Shown: positions 48,001 to 58,532, counted from the first letter of the stretch. The stretch: 64,000 nt of DNA from Verrucomicrobiota bacterium (GCA_016235555.1 JACRKC010000114.1:1-64000); one strand, 5' to 3'. Numbers and translations are program-made. The notes: a model not told the origin generated them from the sequence alone.

Positions 48001-49620
48001 ATGTTCCCCCGCCCTTTCGCCGCGCTCGCGGCGGTCATTGCGTGCAACGCCGCCGTGGTTGCGGCCGATTCCTCGGCGGAGCGAGGCGCCGCGGCCTTTG
48101 TCGTCACCTGCGCCGCCTGCCATCAGGCCAACGGCGAAGGCGTGCGCGGCATCTTCCCGCCGCTCGCGAGCTCCGACTACCTCATGGCTGACAAGGAGCG
48201 CTCCATCCGCATCGCGCTCCAGGGCACGAGCGGCACGCTCGTCGTCAACGGCATCGAATACCAAGGCGTGATGCCGCAGCTCCCGGGCCTCGACGACGAC
48301 AAGGTCGCCGACATCCTCACCTACGTGCGGGCTTCGTGGGGCAACAACGGCGGCCCGGTCACGTCCGCCGAGGTCAAAGCCGTCCGCGAGAAACTCGCCG
48401 CGGTCGACCCCAACAAAGCCGATCCGTTCGAGCCGCTGCCGAAACCGCCCGCTGGTTTCGCGCTGCGCGATGTCGTGCACTCCCCCGTGCACTTCGTCCG
48501 GCTCGCCACCATGCCCGGCGTCCCGTGGATTCTCGCCGTCAGCAACAACGGCGACCTCTACCGGCTCGAGCCCGACACGGGCAATCTCGCGCGCATCCTC
48601 GCTCTCAAGGACTATTACGCCGACACCGCCGCCGGCAACGTCGACCTCCTCGGCATGACGATCGATTCGCAGCGGCGGCTCTACCTCGTCACCAACCAGC
48701 GTGTCGCCGAACGCCCGTGGCACGTGAACCGTGTGATCATTTTTCGCTCCGAGCCGCTCGACGTCACTGGCGTGCCGGGAAAGATGCGCGCGTGGCTGCG
48801 CACGAGTTATCCCTGGGGCAACAACTACTACAACCACGGCGTCTGCCACATCGCCGAAGGCCCCGACGGAATGATCTACGTCAGTAGCGGCGCCCGCACC
48901 GACGGCGGCGAAGTCGACGGCGGCATTTTCAAAAACGAATCGATCTACTGGAAAGGCAGCGAAACCGAACTCACCGCCGGCATCTGGTGCCTCGACCCCG
49001 CCAAGGACTCGCCCGAGATCGAGATGTTCGCCCGCGGCATCCGCAATGCCTGGAGCTTCCAGTGGAACGATCGCGGCGAACTCTTCAGTGTGAGCAACGG
49101 CCCCGACGCCGACATGCCCGAGGAACTCGACTTCGTCGAACGCGGCAAGCACTACGGCTTCCCCTACCAATATTCTGATCGCGATGATCGACCCTATCCT
49201 TCGGCTCCACCCGCACCGGCCGGTGTGCCGTTGATCAAGGCCGTCCGGAGTTTCGGCCCCGCCGGCGGTGGCTCCGCCGAAAAGCCGCTCGCGACCTTCC
49301 ATCCGCACTCCTCGCCGGCCGGCATGATTTTCTGCGGACCCGATTGGCCCGCCGCGCTACGCGGCAAATTTCTGATGGGACGTTTCGGCAACTTCATCAA
49401 AGACCCCGACGTCGGCAACGACCTCCTCGCCCTCGACATCCGCCGCAACTCCGCCGGCGTGCACGAGGTGCGCGCAGAGACATTTCTCGCCCCACTGGCC
49501 CGCCCACTCGACCTGCTCCAAGTCGGTAAGAAACTCTACATCCTCGAATACACCCGCCCCATCGGCACGAAGACCGGCCGCCCCAACAACCCCGGCCGCA
49601 TCCTCGAACTGAGTTGGTGA
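48001..49620 (+). CDS. Cytochrome c-fused sugar (PQQ-type) dehydrogenase
   Basis: Exported oxidoreductase, 539 residues. A signal peptide (FAALAAVIACNAAVVAA) is followed by a class I cytochrome c domain with CAACHQANGEGVRGIFPPL (about 36-54) and the Met ligand likely in YQGVMPQLPG. The rest is a six-bladed propeller of the glucose/sorbosone dehydrogenase type (FARGIRNAWSFQWNDRGELF, then DMPEELDFVERGKHYGFPY). It probably oxidises sugars or their derivatives in the periplasm and passes electrons to the heme. The downstream lactonase could act on the lactone product, though separated by a large repeat block. Confidence 0.85.
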   Translation: MFPRPFAALAAVIACNAAVVAADSSAERGAAAFVVTCAACHQANGEGVRGIFPPLASSDYLMADKERSIRIALQGTSGTLVVNGIEYQGVMPQLPGLDDDKVADILTYVRASWGNNGGPVTSAEVKAVREKLAAVDPNKADPFEPLPKPPAGFALRDVVHSPVHFVRLATMPGVPWILAVSNNGDLYRLEPDTGNLARILALKDYYADTAAGNVDLLGMTIDSQRRLYLVTNQRVAERPWHVNRVIIFRSEPLDVTGVPGKMRAWLRTSYPWGNNYYNHGVCHIAEGPDGMIYVSSGARTDGGEVDGGIFKNESIYWKGSETELTAGIWCLDPAKDSPEIEMFARGIRNAWSFQWNDRGELFSVSNGPDADMPEELDFVERGKHYGFPYQYSDRDDRPYPSAPPAPAGVPLIKAVRSFGPAGGGSAEKPLATFHPHSSPAGMIFCGPDWPAALRGKFLMGRFGNFIKDPDVGNDLLALDIRRNSAGVHEVRAETFLAPLARPLDLLQVGKKLYILEYTRPIGTKTGRPNNPGRILELSW

Positions 49621-49631
49621 CGCCGAAAAAA

Positions 49632-49655
49632 GTAGTGCGGTGCGTCAGCCCGCAC
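49632..49655. repeat. GTAG palindrome, left partner of a distant arm
   Basis: GTAGTGCGGTGCGTCAGCCC closing GCAC. Its inverted partner lies at 50128-50149 (GCGGGCTGAAGCACCGCG, TTAC end), about 480 bases away, as if the pair had been pushed apart by insertion. Confidence 0.7.
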
Positions 49656-49734
49656 GCCGAGCAACCGAAAATACCGACCACGGACTACCAGGCGCGGCGA
49701 ACCCGCCACCCAAGTTTGGATCAAGGCATTTTTC

Positions 49735-50115
49735 ACCGCAGATAACGCGGATATCACGGATAAATCTGGATTCCGCAATTGAACCGCAGAGATCGCAAAG
49801 CACGCAGAGAGAAAAAACTCTTTGGCGGCACATCATCCCCATTCACCCGCGAGGTGAACGCCGCATGACCAGCACGAGCAACCGGCGAGGCTCTCTTTGC
49901 GTCCTTCGCGCTCTTTGTGGTTAATTCCAACTGCGCTTTCTCGGATAAAGGCACGCATAGCCCCGGCCATCCGCGTAATCTGCGGTGAAACGGATTGGAA
50001 ATCTTCGTCGCAACACGGGCACATGTTCAGGGACAGCGAACGCATGAATGTGGATCGAGCCTCGCTGGACCGTGTTTTATCCGTGTTCATCGGTGTAATC
50101 TGTGGTCCACTGCCT
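49735..50115. repeat. Block of widespread intergenic repeat words
   Basis: No gene. The block consists of imperfect repeats such as CACCGCAGATAACGCGGA, ACCGCAGAGATCGCAAAG, CTCTTTGTGGTTAATTCC, CCGTGTTCATCGGTGTAATC and TGCGGTGAAACGG, in both orientations. Such sequences recur between genes in many PVC and deltaproteobacterial genomes. They are much less GC-rich than the surroundings. Function unknown. Confidence 0.7.
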
Positions 50116-50127
50116 TGGTTACCCGGC

Positions 50128-50149
50128 GCGGGCTGAAGCACCGCGTTAC
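50128..50149. repeat. Inverted partner of the palindrome at 49632
   Basis: GCGGGCTGAAGCACCGCG followed by TTAC, the reverse complement of the 49632 and 40114 palindromes with a GTAA-type end. Confidence 0.7.
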
Positions 50150-50171
50150 GCCAAATCATCATATCCCGCCC

Positions 50172-51317
50172 ATGCGCCTCCGCATCACCTTCGCCCTCAT
50201 GCTCGCCTCCGGCCTCGCCACTGCCGCGGCCCCGACAGAATTCCACGTCTACTTCGGCACCTACTCCAAGGCTCCCAGCAAAGGCATCTATCGCGCGCGC
50301 TTCAACGCCGCCACTGGCGCACTCGTCCCGGTCGAACTCGCCGCCGAGATGAAAGATCCGTCCTTCCTCGCGCTGCACCCCAACGGCCGATTCCTCTACG
50401 CGATCGAGGAGAGCAGCGACCCGAAGCGCACGCCCGGCCGCGGCGTCAGCGCCTACGCCATCGACGCAAAGTCCGGCGCGCTCACCTTGCTCAACACCCA
50501 GAGCGTCGGCAGCCCCGGCCCGTGCCACCTCACCGTCGATCGCAACGCGAGATGCGTCCTCATCGCCAACTACGGCGGCGGCAGCGTCGCCGCGATCGCG
50601 CTGCTGCCGGATGGCAAACTCGGCGCCCTCGGCTCCGTCCTCCAGCACACCGGCTCGAGCGTCAACGCCGCCCGCCAGAAGGCCCCGCACGCCCACGGCA
50701 TCTACCTCTCACCCGACAACCGCTTCGCCCTCGTCCCAGACCTCGGCCTCGACCGCGTGCTCGTCTACCGCCTCGACGCCGCGAAAGCCACTCTGACCGC
50801 CCACGATCCCGCCGGGGCCGCGCTTCCACCCGGCAGCGGCCCGCGCCACCTCGCGTTTTCGCCCGACGGCAAATTCGTCTACGTGATCAACGAACTGCTC
50901 TGCACGATGGCCGTGTTCAAGTGGGATGCCGCGAAAGGCACGCTCACCGACGTGCAGAACGTCTCCACCCTGCCCGCCGACGAGCCCTTCAGGCCCGCCT
51001 ACAGCACCGCCGAAGTCTTCGCCCACCCGAGCGGCAAATTCCTCTACGGCTCCAACCGCGGCCATCACTCCATCGCCGTCTTCGCAATCGACCGCGCCAG
51101 CGGCAAACTCACGCAGATTCAAAATCAGTCCACCCTCGGCAAGACCCCGCGCAACTTCGCCCTCGACCCCACGGGCACGTGGCTGCTCGCCGAAAACCAA
51201 GACTCGGGCAACGTCGCGGTCTTCAAAATCGACGCCGCGACTGGCAAGCTCACTCCCACCGGCCCCCTCGCCGAGGTGGCGTTTCCGGTGAGCGCGGTGT
51301 TTGTTCCCAGGCGGTAA
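50172..51317 (+). CDS. Exported lactonase, 6-phosphogluconolactonase-like propeller
   Basis: Seven-bladed propeller of the lactonase family (PF10282 type), 381 residues, with a signal peptide (LRITFALMLASGLATAAA). Family patterns are YFGTYSKAPSKGIYRARF, EMKDPSFLALHPNGRFLYAIEE, APHAHGIYLSPDNRFALVPDLG, GSGPRHLAFSPDGKFVYVINEL and GKTPRNFALDPTGTWLLAENQDS. E. coli Pgl of this type hydrolyses 6-phosphogluconolactone in the cytoplasm; the exported form here more likely opens lactones formed by periplasmic sugar oxidation. Confidence 0.87.
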   Translation: MRLRITFALMLASGLATAAAPTEFHVYFGTYSKAPSKGIYRARFNAATGALVPVELAAEMKDPSFLALHPNGRFLYAIEESSDPKRTPGRGVSAYAIDAKSGALTLLNTQSVGSPGPCHLTVDRNARCVLIANYGGGSVAAIALLPDGKLGALGSVLQHTGSSVNAARQKAPHAHGIYLSPDNRFALVPDLGLDRVLVYRLDAAKATLTAHDPAGAALPPGSGPRHLAFSPDGKFVYVINELLCTMAVFKWDAAKGTLTDVQNVSTLPADEPFRPAYSTAEVFAHPSGKFLYGSNRGHHSIAVFAIDRASGKLTQIQNQSTLGKTPRNFALDPTGTWLLAENQDSGNVAVFKIDAATGKLTPTGPLAEVAFPVSAVFVPRR

Positions 51318-51360
51318 CCGCAGTCATCCCGATCAAAAATCGCTGCTCCCACAGATGCAG

Positions 51361-54300
51361 CTACTTGCCGGAAAAAATCTGCCCCAGACACACACCCACT
51401 GAATCCACCGTGCCGGGTTTCTCGAGCACTGCCGCGACCCCCAACCGATCCAATTCCGCCTGCGGAGTGGCGCCCGGATGTCCGGTTACAAGCACGACTG
51501 GCAGCTCAGGGCGCACTTCGCGCAGATGCGCCGCAAGTTCCAGCCCGGTCAGCGCGGGCATGGAGATGTCCAACACCGCCGCATCGAATTCACCGGGTGA
51601 CTCCAGAAAAAGCGAAAGCGCCACCACCGGATCGGATAGCGCCGTCACCCGATAGCCGAGGTGGGAGAGCAGTTGCTGCCCGAGCGCGGTAAGCGCCTCT
51701 TCATCGTCGACGAGCAGAATGTGCTCACCTTGGCCGCGCCGCACGTCTGACGCAGCTGCGGCCGCCGGCGGCGCGAGGGTTTCAAGTGCGGGAAAATACA
51801 GCTGAAACGTCGCGCCTGCCCCGGGTGCGCTCTCGACCGTGACGGAGCCCTCGTGGCTGCGCATGATTCCATGGACCGCCGCCAGCCCGAGCCCGGAACC
51901 ATCGCCGGGCGCCTTCGTGGTGAAGAACGGCTCGAAGATGCGTTCGACCACGGCCGTGGTCATGCCGGGTCCGTTGTCAACCACACTGAGCACTGCATAC
52001 CGCCCGGCGCGCAGCCCGGGATGGGCGTGCGCAAAATCAAAGTCGATTTCCCGGGACTCGACCTTGATCGCAATGAATCCCTGGCGCCCACCGATCGCCT
52101 GCCGGGCATTGGTGCAAAGGTTCAGCAGCACCTGCTGCACTTGCGTGGCATTGGCGAGCACGGCGGGCGAGTCCGGTGGCAACACAAGGCGCAGTTCGAT
52201 CGAGGCGGGCACCACCGGACGCAGGAGTCGGACGGTGTCTCGCACCACCGCCACGAGGGAAACGATCGCGCGGTCCTGCGGCTGCAGCCGGCTGAACGTC
52301 AGCAACTGCCGCACGAGATCCGACGCGCGTCGCGCCGCGATCGCAATCTCCCGCGCGCACTCCTTCGCGGTGGGACCGTCGGGCTCGGCGGCTTCCGCCA
52401 GCTGCGCATAGCCGAGGATGCCGGTGAGAATGTTGTTGAAATCGTGGGCGATGCCGCCGGCAAGCGTGCCCACGGCCTCGAGCTTCTGCGCCTGGCGTAA
52501 TTGGGCTTCGAGCCGCGCATGCGCCTCTTTCGCCCGCCGTGCCGCCGTGACATCGCGGAAACTGACCACGCGGCCCACCGGCCGGCCATCGAGGAGTTGC
52601 GGCCGGGAGTAACGCTCGTAGACGCGGCCATCCTTGAACCGGATCTCGTCCTGGCGCTCAACCATCGGCTCGCTCATGAGGCGGCGCACCCCTGCGATGA
52701 CACCATCGGGATCGATGACCTCGTGGGAGACGAGTTGCCACGCGTCGAACATCGTCGCCGGGAACGGCACGATTTCCGCCAAGCGCCACAGCTGGACCGC
52801 CAACCGGTTGTGGGCCATGATGCGACCCTCAAGATCGATGACGAGAATGCCGTCGGCAGTCGATTCGAGCGTGGCCTGCATGCGCGAGAGCGAATGGTCC
52901 CGCGCCGCTTCGATGCGCCGGCGCTCGGTGATGTCACGGAGGATCGCCGTGAAAAAGACTCCCTCCGGCAGATGCAGGCGACTGATCGAAGCCTCGGCCG
53001 GAAAGAGCGAGCCATCCTTGCGGCGCCCTTCAATCGGGCGTCGGCCCGACATGGCGCGCGACACGTCGGTGCCCGCACCGAAGGCCGCCACATGGGCGGC
53101 GTGTGCCGCCGCGTGCTGCGCGGGCAGCAGCAGGGCAAGCGGCTGACCGATCGCCTCCCCGGCGCTGTAGCCGAAGGTTCTTTCCGCGCCGCGGTTGAAC
53201 AGCACCATCCGGCCCGTGCCGTCGATGGTGATGATAGCCTCCTCGGCGAGGGTGAGGATGCCGGCAAGCCGGGCTTCGGAAGCTTTGAGCGCGGCGACGG
53301 AACGGACCTGCCCGGTCACGTCGCGGAAGCTACACACCCGGCCGGTCACCTGCGTGCCGTTGAGCTGCGGGCGGGTGAGCCGCTCGAAAATGCGTCCGTC
53401 TTTCAGCTCGAATCGATCATGCGAGACAAAGTTCGGATCGGCGTCGATGGCGGCGGTGCGGGTGCGCGCGGCGCTGGAATCCTTCATGCGCGCGAACATC
53501 TGCTCGCGCAAGGCCCGTCCGTCCGCCGGGTCCGCCGCCGGCAACCCAAAACCCCACATCTCGAGCAGGCGGTGGTTGTGGTGCAGGAGGCGGCACCCGC
53601 GATCGATGGCCATGATACCGTCTGTCGTCGAATCCAACGTGGCGCTGAGTGCGGCCGCCGCCTGCGTGAGTGCGGCGTGCAGCTGTTCGCGTTCGGTGAT
53701 GTCTTGCACCGTGCCGAACATGCGCACCGGGTCGCCGGCAGGCGTGCGGCTGACCGTCGCTCGTTCGTGCAGGACGCGTTCGGTGCCGTCGCGACGCACG
53801 ATGCGGTGAATCAAGTCGAACGGAACATACTGCGTGAGCGTGGCGTCGACGGCGGCATGCACCCGAGTGCGGTCCGCCGGGTGGACCAATTCATAGAAGG
53901 CCTCAAGGTTGGGTTCGATTTCTCCCGGCTCGAATCCAAAGATGCGAAACACCTCTTCGGACCAGACGATGCGTCCGTCCTGGAAGCCGTGATCCCAGTG
54001 CCCCAGCAGCGCGATGCGTTCGGCTTCCTGTAGCCGGGCCGCGTCGAGCGCCGGCGCGATCTCCCCTGAGGGAGGCAACGTGGAATGCTGCCCGATGATC
54101 GCGATGCGCGTCAGGCGTCCAGCCTCGTTCAAAGGAATGAGCGTTGTCGCCATGACGACCGGCGGCCCCGCGGTCACCGGGGCGCGGAGTTCGCAGCGCA
54201 CCGTTTCGCCGCCCTGCGCGCGGCGGAGGGCGGCGGTGGCCTGGGCACGCACAGTCTCGTGGCCGGCAAACCAGTGCGCCGCGGCGAACTCCCGCTCAAT

Positions 54301-54447
54301 CACCTCGGCGCGCGCGACACCGACGGCGGCGAGAAACGCATCGTCCGCCTCCAGCACGACTCCGTCGGCCGAGAGCAGAGCATAGAAGCTCAACTGCGTA
54401 TGATCAGGTGAACGGACACCGGGAAGAATGGGCGTGTGCAGCGACAT
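51361..54447 (-). CDS. Multi-PAS hybrid histidine kinase with receiver
   Basis: Large cytoplasmic sensor kinase, 1028 residues from ATG 54447 (an ATG at 54465 would add six). Several PAS/PAC units occupy the first 620 residues (for example FGFEPGEIEPNLEAFYELVHP and FGYSAGEAIGQPLALLLPA). The dimerisation helix is LAGGIAHDFNNILTGILGYA, the ATPase domain has NLCTNARQAIGG, VVDNGPGMTT and GSGLGLAAVHGIM, and a C-terminal receiver has VDDEEAL and AAVLDISMPALTGLE. No membrane segment. It is the last of four sensory genes on this strand, so its input may overlap theirs. Confidence 0.9.
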   Translation of the reverse strand: MSLHTPILPGVRSPDHTQLSFYALLSADGVVLEADDAFLAAVGVARAEVIEREFAAAHWFAGHETVRAQATAALRRAQGGETVRCELRAPVTAGPPVVMATTLIPLNEAGRLTRIAIIGQHSTLPPSGEIAPALDAARLQEAERIALLGHWDHGFQDGRIVWSEEVFRIFGFEPGEIEPNLEAFYELVHPADRTRVHAAVDATLTQYVPFDLIHRIVRRDGTERVLHERATVSRTPAGDPVRMFGTVQDITEREQLHAALTQAAAALSATLDSTTDGIMAIDRGCRLLHHNHRLLEMWGFGLPAADPADGRALREQMFARMKDSSAARTRTAAIDADPNFVSHDRFELKDGRIFERLTRPQLNGTQVTGRVCSFRDVTGQVRSVAALKASEARLAGILTLAEEAIITIDGTGRMVLFNRGAERTFGYSAGEAIGQPLALLLPAQHAAAHAAHVAAFGAGTDVSRAMSGRRPIEGRRKDGSLFPAEASISRLHLPEGVFFTAILRDITERRRIEAARDHSLSRMQATLESTADGILVIDLEGRIMAHNRLAVQLWRLAEIVPFPATMFDAWQLVSHEVIDPDGVIAGVRRLMSEPMVERQDEIRFKDGRVYERYSRPQLLDGRPVGRVVSFRDVTAARRAKEAHARLEAQLRQAQKLEAVGTLAGGIAHDFNNILTGILGYAQLAEAAEPDGPTAKECAREIAIAARRASDLVRQLLTFSRLQPQDRAIVSLVAVVRDTVRLLRPVVPASIELRLVLPPDSPAVLANATQVQQVLLNLCTNARQAIGGRQGFIAIKVESREIDFDFAHAHPGLRAGRYAVLSVVDNGPGMTTAVVERIFEPFFTTKAPGDGSGLGLAAVHGIMRSHEGSVTVESAPGAGATFQLYFPALETLAPPAAAAASDVRRGQGEHILLVDDEEALTALGQQLLSHLGYRVTALSDPVVALSLFLESPGEFDAAVLDISMPALTGLELAAHLREVRPELPVVLVTGHPGATPQAELDRLGVAAVLEKPGTVDSVGVCLGQIFSGK

Positions 54448-54523
54448 AAACGTGCAGGGTGGCACACTACTGCCAGGACAGAGTCATTTGGGTGGGTAGG
54501 AAACTGGATTGAAGCCCGGGCAG

Positions 54524-56872
54524 TTAACTGCCGGTCGCATGCCTTTGAGTCGAGCCGAATGGCTGCGGCACGACTGTGGTGACGTCCGGACGGTTGTCCG
54601 CCAACCTTTCCGACCCCCGCGAGGCGACAGCGCCGCGGTAGGCGACGGCAGCTCGCTCGATCACGGTGCGGAGTTCGGCGAGGCGGGCTGGTTTCGGAAG
54701 AAAATCGTCCATCCCCGCCTGCTCGCAGGCGAGTCGGTCTTCGCAGCTCACATTGGCCGTCATCGCGACGATGAAGGCGCGGGCGCCGCCGAGAGACTCA
54801 TGGCGGCGGAGGCGCCGCGTCGTTTCGAGACCGTCGAGGCGCGGCATCTGCATGTCCATCAGCACGAGATCGAAATTCATGCGCAAGGCGACCTCCAGTG
54901 CCTCGTCGCCATCGGCCACGGCGGTAGGATGGTAGCCGAAGCGCTCGAGCATGCTGGTGGTGACGAGGCGATTAACCGGATTGTCGTCGGCGAGCAGCAC
55001 GCGCAGCGGCAGGCGGTGGGCGAGTTCGCGATCAACGCCGGAAGCCGGTGTCCGGGCCGTGCCGGCGGCGCCGGTGTCGAGCGTGTTCGCGACCGCGGCG
55101 CGCAGGATGGTGCGCTTGACCGGCTTGTGGAGCACGCCGGCGAACAACGCACGCGCCTCCGGCGGCAGCGCCGTGCCGGCCGAGCTGAGCAGCAGCAGGG
55201 GCGGCGGTGTGCCGGGCAGGGCGCGGATTTTTTGCGCGAGTTCGACGCCGTCCATCTCCGGCATGTGCAGATCGAGTAGCGCGAGATCGCAGGGTTCACC
55301 CTGGGCGAGCGTCGCGAGCGCCGCGCGTGGCGAGGCGCACGGGACGGCCAACGCGCCCCAGCGCTCGATCTGGTGCAGCAGGATGCGGCGGTTGGTGGCG
55401 TTGTCGTCCACGACGAGCAGCCGCCGGCCTGCGAGCGTAAGCGGCGCGGGTCCGGGGTCCCTCCGCGACGGCGCCGGGATCGCGAAACTCGCCGTGAACG
55501 AAAAGGTCGCGCCCGCGCCGGGTCGGCTCGTGACCCAGATGCGGCCGCCCATCATCTCCACGAGCGAGCGGCTAATCGCCAGGCCGAGACCCGTGCCGCC
55601 GTAGCGGCGCGTGATCGAGTTGTCCGCTTGAGTGAACGGCTGGAAGAGTCTCGCTTGCTGCTCGGCGGTGAGACCCACGCCGGTGTCGCGGATATCGAAT
55701 TGCAGCTCTACCCGCGCAGCCGTGAATGCGACCGCCCGCGCATGCACGATCACCTCGCCGGTATCGGTGAACTTGATCGCGTTGCCCGCGAGGTTGAGCA
55801 GCACTTGCCGCAGCCGGGTGACGTCGCCCGCCAGATCGTCCGGCACGGTCTCGTCGACTTCGGTCACGAGATCGAGCCGCTTCTGAGCGGCACGCGTGCC
55901 GAGCAGATCGGCCACGGTCTCGACGCATGGGCGCAACGCGAACGGCGCCTGCTCCAGCGCGAGGTGGCCGGCCTCGATCTTGGAAAGGTCGAGGATGTCG
56001 TTGATGACGGCGAGCAGAGCATCGCCGCTGCCGCGGATGGTTTCGGCGAATTCGCGCTGCTCGGCGTTGAGCGGCGTGTCCAGCATCAGATCGGCGAGAC
56101 CCACGACGGCGTTCATCGGGGTGCGGATTTCGTGGCTCATGGTCGCGAGGAAGACGCTCTTGGCGCGCGTCGCGGCCTCCGCCTGCTCCTTCGCGGCGGC
56201 GAGTTCGGCCTCGAAGCGGCGTTGCACCGTGACATCCCGCACCACGGCTACGAGTGTGACTTCACCTTCGGCCCCGGCCCTCGCGATGGAAACGTCCACG
56301 GGAATCTCCCGGCCATCCTTGGTCCATCCGGCGAGCCCACCACGCTGGCCCATGAGGCGCGCAGAGGCCGCACCATCACGAAAGGAGCGCAGGTAATCGT
56401 CATGCCGTTCAGCCACGCGCGGCGGCAAGAGTATCCGGAGCGGTTGACCAAGAACTTCGGCGGCTGTGTAGCCAAAGATTTTTTCGGCGCCGGGGTTGAA
56501 GGCGAGGATGCGCCCGTCCGCGTCGGTAACGACGATGCCGTCGACGGTCGCGTCAAATATGGCGCCGAGGCGCGCGGCCTGCTGCTGGCGGTCGGCCGCC
56601 TCGATCCGGCGGGCAAGATCGCGCGTGAGCCACCACAACAGCGGGCTGGCGAGCAGGGTGAGCAAGGCGGCGTCGAGCGCGGCCTCCTGCCAGGGCGGTA
56701 ATTTCGGAAAGCACGCGAGCAGAAACATGGCCGCAAACTCGGCGAGGGCCACGATGCCGAGCACGGCGACCGCCGTGGACCACCGCGGCCGGGGGCCGGC
56801 AAGTTGCCGCCCGAGCGTGCGCAGGTGTGCCACCGGGCAGGTGGCACGGGGAGCGGATGCGGTCGGCATCAT
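54524..56872 (-). CDS. Membrane hybrid histidine kinase with two receivers
   Basis: Hybrid kinase, 782 residues. Two hydrophobic segments (AVAVLGIVALAEFAAMFLLAC and ALDAALLTLLASPLLWWL) anchor it. A PAS domain follows (IFDATVDGIVVTDADGRI), then the dimerisation helix with His in ATMSHEIRTPMNAVVGL, an ATPase domain (NLAGNAIKFTDTG, IRDTGVGL, GTGLGLAISRSL) and two receivers (VVDDNATNRR with LALLDLHMPEMDG; LLADDNPVNR with LVLMDMQMPRLDG). This is the BarA-like arrangement without a phosphotransfer domain. The ATG at 56872 was chosen because upstream sequence belongs to the chemoreceptor gene end. Confidence 0.9.
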   Translation of the reverse strand: MMPTASAPRATCPVAHLRTLGRQLAGPRPRWSTAVAVLGIVALAEFAAMFLLACFPKLPPWQEAALDAALLTLLASPLLWWLTRDLARRIEAADRQQQAARLGAIFDATVDGIVVTDADGRILAFNPGAEKIFGYTAAEVLGQPLRILLPPRVAERHDDYLRSFRDGAASARLMGQRGGLAGWTKDGREIPVDVSIARAGAEGEVTLVAVVRDVTVQRRFEAELAAAKEQAEAATRAKSVFLATMSHEIRTPMNAVVGLADLMLDTPLNAEQREFAETIRGSGDALLAVINDILDLSKIEAGHLALEQAPFALRPCVETVADLLGTRAAQKRLDLVTEVDETVPDDLAGDVTRLRQVLLNLAGNAIKFTDTGEVIVHARAVAFTAARVELQFDIRDTGVGLTAEQQARLFQPFTQADNSITRRYGGTGLGLAISRSLVEMMGGRIWVTSRPGAGATFSFTASFAIPAPSRRDPGPAPLTLAGRRLLVVDDNATNRRILLHQIERWGALAVPCASPRAALATLAQGEPCDLALLDLHMPEMDGVELAQKIRALPGTPPPLLLLSSAGTALPPEARALFAGVLHKPVKRTILRAAVANTLDTGAAGTARTPASGVDRELAHRLPLRVLLADDNPVNRLVTTSMLERFGYHPTAVADGDEALEVALRMNFDLVLMDMQMPRLDGLETTRRLRRHESLGGARAFIVAMTANVSCEDRLACEQAGMDDFLPKPARLAELRTVIERAAVAYRGAVASRGSERLADNRPDVTTVVPQPFGSTQRHATGS

Positions 56873-56909
56873 GTGGAGCCTGGCGGAAGCCCGGAGTGAG
56901 TCCGCCGGT

Positions 56910-58532
56910 TCAGCTGTTGCCGAAAAAATCCTCGTTACCGCCGCGGCGGATGATGGCAGCAGGGACGATGCGCGGGGCTTGGCCGCGGGCGTGAAGCAAA
57001 AGTTTTTCTTTCCCAAGCGTCTGCATCACCGGCGCTGGGTCGGCAGGCGGGAAGCCTGGGGCCGCCGCCACCGGAGCGACCTCGGTGGAGTGCTCGGCAT
57101 CGCCATTCGCGCGGCCGACGAGCTTCTGCAACTCGGAGACTGCGTCCTTGAGCACATTGGATTGAGCGTTGAGCTCCTCCGCGGCTGCGGCGCTCTCCTC
57201 AGCGGTCGCGGCATTCGCCTGCGTGACCTGATCCATCTGGTGGACGGCGGTGTTCACCTGCCCGATACCCTGGCTCTGCTCGCCGGTGGCTTTCGCAATC
57301 TCAGCGACGACGGAGTCGAGCTGACGCACGCGGTCCTGAATGGTGGCGAAACTCTTCGCCACCTCGGCGCTGATTTGGGCGCCCAGCTGGCTCTTGGCGA
57401 CGGAGTCGTCGATCTTCACGGCGGACTCCCTGGCGGCGGCGGCGCAGCGTTGGGCGAGCGCACGCACTTCCTCGGCGACGACGGCGAAACCGGCGCCTGC
57501 CTCGCCCGCACGGGCGGCCTCGACGGCGGCGTTGAGCGCGAGGATATTGGTCTGGAATGCGATTTCGTCGATGGCCTTGAGAATTTTGGCGATGTCGGCG
57601 CTGGCGGTCTTGATGGCGTCCATGGCCGCGACCATCGCCTGCATCTGCTCCGCACCGGCGTCGGCCACCTGGCGGGTTTGTCCGGCGGCCGTCCTGGCCT
57701 GCGTCGCACTGTCGGAGTTACGCTTGGTTGCGGCAAAAAGTTCCACCAGCGAGGCGCTTGTTTCTTGGAGCGAGGCCGCCTGCTCGCTCGATCCCTCGGC
57801 CAGCGTCTGGGCCGAGGCAGACACCTGGCCCGCCGCAGCCGCGACCTGGTCGGAGCCATCGCGCAGGGTCTGCGCCAGCAGCCGGAGGGCACGGTTGACA
57901 CTGACGGTAATCCCAATGGCGAAGCCGATGCCCAGCACGAGGGCGACGAGCGTGGCGGTGCTGATGATCGAGCTGGCAAGGGCCAGCGTGCCCCCGCTCG
58001 CGGCTCCGGCCTTCACGCCATAGTCGGCGTTCGCCTGGAACAGCTCATCACATTCCCTCTGGAATGCGACATAGGCGGGGCGGAGGGTGTGCTTCAGGTA
58101 AGCGGCCGCCTCGTCGGACTTATCCTCGCGGCTGAGCGCGAGCAGCGGTCCGCGGGCCTTGATGTAGGCGGCGCGCGCTGCGCCCATCCCTGCGAATTGC
58201 CTCCGATCCTCGGGCCGGGAGATGGTGACCTCGTATTCCTTCAGGTATTTCTCATTGTCGTTTCTGAGCTCGTCGATCCGAGCCTCGAAGGCCTTCTTCT
58301 CGTCCGGGCTTTTGGCTAGAACGTGGCGCAACACGGCGATCTGGATTTCGCTGGCGACCCCCTTGATCTTCGCGCTGGCGCTCGTGCCGGGCAGGGCGTC
58401 GTCGAGAATGTCGCGTTGGCGGGCCTTGATTTGCTGGAGAAGATAGTGCGTCGTGCCGGCCGTGCCGGCGAAGAGAACGAGAACGAGGGCAAAGCCGAGG
58501 ATGACTCGCTTGCCGACAGTGAGTGAGTGCAT
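56910..58532 (-). CDS. Methyl-accepting chemotaxis protein
   Basis: Chemoreceptor, 540 residues, with an N-terminal transmembrane helix ([18 protein letters not shown]), a four-helix periplasmic sensor (about 35-185), a second helix ([19 protein letters not shown]) and a long signalling coiled coil. The hairpin tip is [20 protein letters not shown] and [16 protein letters not shown]. No CheR-binding pentapeptide ends the protein (NEDFFGNS). The ATG at 58532 gives the expected start. No che genes lie in the window, so its pathway is encoded elsewhere. Confidence 0.9.
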   Translation of the reverse strand: MHSLTVGKRVILGFALVLVLFAGTAGTTHYLLQQIKARQRDILDDALPGTSASAKIKGVASEIQIAVLRHVLAKSPDEKKAFEARIDELRNDNEKYLKEYEVTISRPEDRRQFAGMGAARAAYIKARGPLLALSREDKSDEAAAYLKHTLRPAYVAFQRECDELFQANADYGVKAGAASGGTLALASSIISTATLVALVLGIGFAIGITVSVNRALRLLAQTLRDGSDQVAAAAGQVSASAQTLAEGSSEQAASLQETSASLVELFAATKRNSDSATQARTAAGQTRQVADAGAEQMQAMVAAMDAIKTASADIAKILKAIDEIAFQTNILALNAAVEAARAGEAGAGFAVVAEEVRALAQRCAAAARESAVKIDDSVAKSQLGAQISAEVAKSFATIQDRVRQLDSVVAEIAKATGEQSQGIGQVNTAVHQMDQVTQANAATAEESAAAAEELNAQSNVLKDAVSELQKLVGRANGDAEHSTEVAPVAAAPGFPPADPAPVMQTLGKEKLLLHARGQAPRIVPAAIIRRGGNEDFFGNS

